Below, piece after piece: positions 5,029 through 5,964 of a stretch of DNA of 5,964 nt. A program made the position numbers and the translations under genes. Location: the NCBI RefSeq assembly GCF_034932145.1, contig NZ_JAYGHV010000334.1, positions 1 through 5,964 of the forward strand, in the 5' to 3' direction. The notes under the pieces are model-generated. The model was not told the DNA's origin. It did no database searches and worked only from the letters and a program-made list of their open reading frames with translations. The DNA comes from CCY15215 sp034932145 (GTDB taxonomy: Bacteria; Cyanobacteriota; Cyanobacteriia; Cyanobacteriales; Spirulinaceae). Position 1 is the stretch's first letter, and each line of letters begins with the position of its first letter.

Positions 5029-5478
5029 TTAAATTGGTTTGAGACGAGTTACTTTCAGGCGAAAGTTACCTCCTCCGGTTTCCCCAAAAGCTCGAACGCG
5101 GACGATATAATCCCCAGCATCGGTAATACGGGCAAAGAGAAGAGAATTGGTGGTTCCGTCGGGTCCGTCGTCATTTTCGGCTACCGTAGCCCCATCCGTA
5201 GCAATTAAAATCACCATCGGATCGAATTCATCGGAAAGGAGATCGATCGCGACATTATCGCCTTGTTCTAATCTCACTTTGTAATCGCGAGAAAATCCAC
5301 CGTCTCCAGTAGGTATATCTTTTTGTGATAAAAGATCGGCAATTTCTTCTCCCGATACCAAAGGTAAAGGATTGTACATTTCCTGTGCTTTTGCCGAAAG
5401 CGCCCCCAATCCAACAGTCAAAAATGTTGCACTCGCCAGTAATGTAGAGTAGCAATAACGGGCAAAACGTTGTTTCAT
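5029..5478 (-). CDS. Secreted stand-alone PPC-domain protein
   Basis: The protein has 149 residues. Residues 1-31 are a typical signal peptide: MKQRFAR, a hydrophobic core, then SAKA before QEMYN. The mature part is about 118 residues and forms one PPC (bacterial pre-peptidase C-terminal) beta-sandwich domain. Its characteristic elements are YKVRLEQGDNVAIDLLSDEFDP (66-87), LIATDGATVAENDDG (91-105, an Asp-rich probable Ca-binding loop) and ITDAGDYIVRVRAF (118-131), ending GGGNFRLKV (135-143). PPC domains normally hang on the C-terminus of secreted proteases, where they aid secretion or substrate binding. Here no catalytic domain is present, which is common for small cyanobacterial exported proteins. 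The ATG at 5478 has only a weak upstream ribosome site. Its role, cell-surface or periplasmic, is unknown. Confidence 0.85.
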   Translation of the reverse strand: MKQRFARYCYSTLLASATFLTVGLGALSAKAQEMYNPLPLVSGEEIADLLSQKDIPTGDGGFSRDYKVRLEQGDNVAIDLLSDEFDPMVILIATDGATVAENDDGPDGTTNSLLFARITDAGDYIVRVRAFGETGGGNFRLKVTRLKPI

Positions 5479-5507
5479 GAAATTTTTTGCTCGGGTCTAA
5501 CTCGTTT

Positions 5508-5513
5508 ATTATG
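5508..5513 (-). promoter_or_regulatory. Candidate -10 box of the PPC gene
   Basis: CATAAT (complement of 5508-5513, 5/6 to TATAAT) would start transcription near 5501, about 22 nt upstream of the ATG. No -35 box is visible at normal spacing, so this would be a -10-dependent (type 2) cyanobacterial promoter needing an activator. Confidence 0.3.
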
Positions 5514-5558
5514 TCTTAGTTTTAGCGGAAGTGGCTAGTTTCTAATCAACCTCGCCAA

Positions 5559-5581
5559 ATTCCCGACTCCTGATTCCCGAC
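5559..5581 (+). repeat. Short ATTCCCGAC direct repeat
   Basis: ATTCCCGAC occurs at 5559-5567 and 5573-5581, a 14-bp period. It resembles the degenerate TTCCCGACTCC-type repeats found between genes in many filamentous cyanobacteria. No function is suggested. Confidence 0.5.
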
Positions 5582-5709
5582 ACTCTTTCGCTTGTTGATG
5601 GATGCAGGATCGTGGCGATTTGGGATTGCAGGCTCTATCCCTTATACAGTCTATTTTATAGCTCTCTTGTCACCCCTTAATGTAAACGATACTTATCTTA
5701 ATCGCCAAC

Positions 5710-5740
5710 AAAAAAAGGCCGGCGATCGCCAGCCTTTTTT
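5710..5740 (-). terminator. Intrinsic terminator of glgB with HIP1 in the stem-loop
   Basis: AAAAAAGGC and GCCTTTTTT flank GGCGATCGCC, with a single C-A mismatch between the two stem parts. On the minus strand the hairpin is followed by a run of seven T residues. It lies 17 bp beyond the glgB stop. The tract of T on the other strand makes it formally bidirectional, though no plus-strand gene leads into it. The apex is the HIP1 octamer GCGATCGC (5722-5729). Confidence 0.9.
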
Positions 5741-5757
5741 CCGATATCATCCAGAGA

Positions 5758-5964
5758 TTAGCCCTCCGATTCAACATCAAGAACATTTTGCTTGTTCTGT
5801 AATGCCTCCGCCGTTTTCTGGCGATCCAACTTCAGGTAAATAACCCCCAAAGGAGGCAAACACAAATCGAGGGAATAAGGTTTATCATGGAACGACCATT
5901 CCTCCTCCCATTTTCCACCTAAATTCCCCATATTGCTACCGCCATATTTACCCGCATCGCTATT
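5758..5964 (-). CDS. glgB: 1,4-alpha-glucan branching enzyme, C-terminal fragment
   Basis: GlgB makes the alpha-1,6 branches of glycogen by moving segments of alpha-1,4 glucan chains. Only the last 68 codons are in the window; the rest of the gene, including the GH13 catalytic domain, lies beyond base 5964. The visible part is the C-terminal beta domain: NSDAGKYGGSNMGNLGG followed by WSFHDKPYSLDLCLPPLGVI and YLKLD, the standard GlgB ending. About 20 further residues (RQKTAEALQNKQNVLDVESEG) form a variable tail. The reading frame is open to the window edge and ends at TAA (5760-5758), with the terminator close behind. Recognition rests on a short but characteristic segment. Confidence 0.9.
   Translation of the reverse strand, partial: NSDAGKYGGSNMGNLGGKWEEEWSFHDKPYSLDLCLPPLGVIYLKLDRQKTAEALQNKQNVLDVESEG

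Noticed and set aside
5592..5843. Plus-strand frame of 83 codons across the glgB terminator
   Set aside because: It runs through the terminator hairpin and antisense into the glgB coding end, and has no protein-family features.

Overview
The window looks like a piece of a cyanobacterial chromosome. Three things point there: at least twelve copies of the HIP1 octamer GCGATCGC in under 6 kb, a Tic22-family protein with a signal peptide, and a GlgB C-terminus and an extended L21 of cyanobacterial type. Short G-rich and TTCCCGAC-type intergenic repeats are compatible with a filamentous (Oscillatoriales-like) genome, but that is only an impression.

Left part, + strand (1-3408). A noncoding leader of about 320 bp holds a G-run repeat (1-31), a good sigma70-type promoter (107-135) embedded in a helically phased set of TTWACAAN half-sites, a 14-bp tandem repeat and a HIP1 hairpin. 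Four tightly packed genes follow: Tic22-like protein, prmC (release-factor glutamine methyltransferase), a TsaC/Sua5-type threonylcarbamoyl-AMP synthase, and a small histidine-kinase-like protein whose ATP-binding boxes are degenerate. The gaps are 20 bp, then a 4-bp ATGA overlap, then 3 bp. This suggests one operon combining a periplasmic or lumenal chaperone-like protein, two translation-fidelity enzymes and a probable pseudokinase.

Middle, - strand (3338-3820). A GNAT acetyltransferase gene converges on the kinase-like gene and overlaps its 3' end by 71 bp, with no terminator between them. Its promoter region carries a 15/16 match to the HLR1 motif recognised by the cyanobacterial response regulator RpaB. 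A 14/16 match overlaps the tic22 promoter.

Right part, - strand (4047-5964). rplU-rpmA (ribosomal proteins L21 and L27) form a classical pair with a potentially structured leader upstream and a strong intrinsic terminator downstream. L21 has a long acidic C-terminal tail. Upstream lies a small secreted protein that is essentially one PPC (pre-peptidase C-terminal) domain. The window ends in the last 68 codons of glgB (glycogen branching enzyme), closed by a terminator that has a HIP1 site in its hairpin. The 279-bp gap between the PPC gene and glgB holds only that terminator, a candidate -10 box and a short TTCCCGAC repeat. No RNA gene, CRISPR array or intact mobile element was seen.

Most of the content is conserved core gene material. 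The less ordinary points are the probable pseudokinase in a translation-related operon, two HLR1-like sites in front of divergently oriented transcription units, and the convergent coding overlap.
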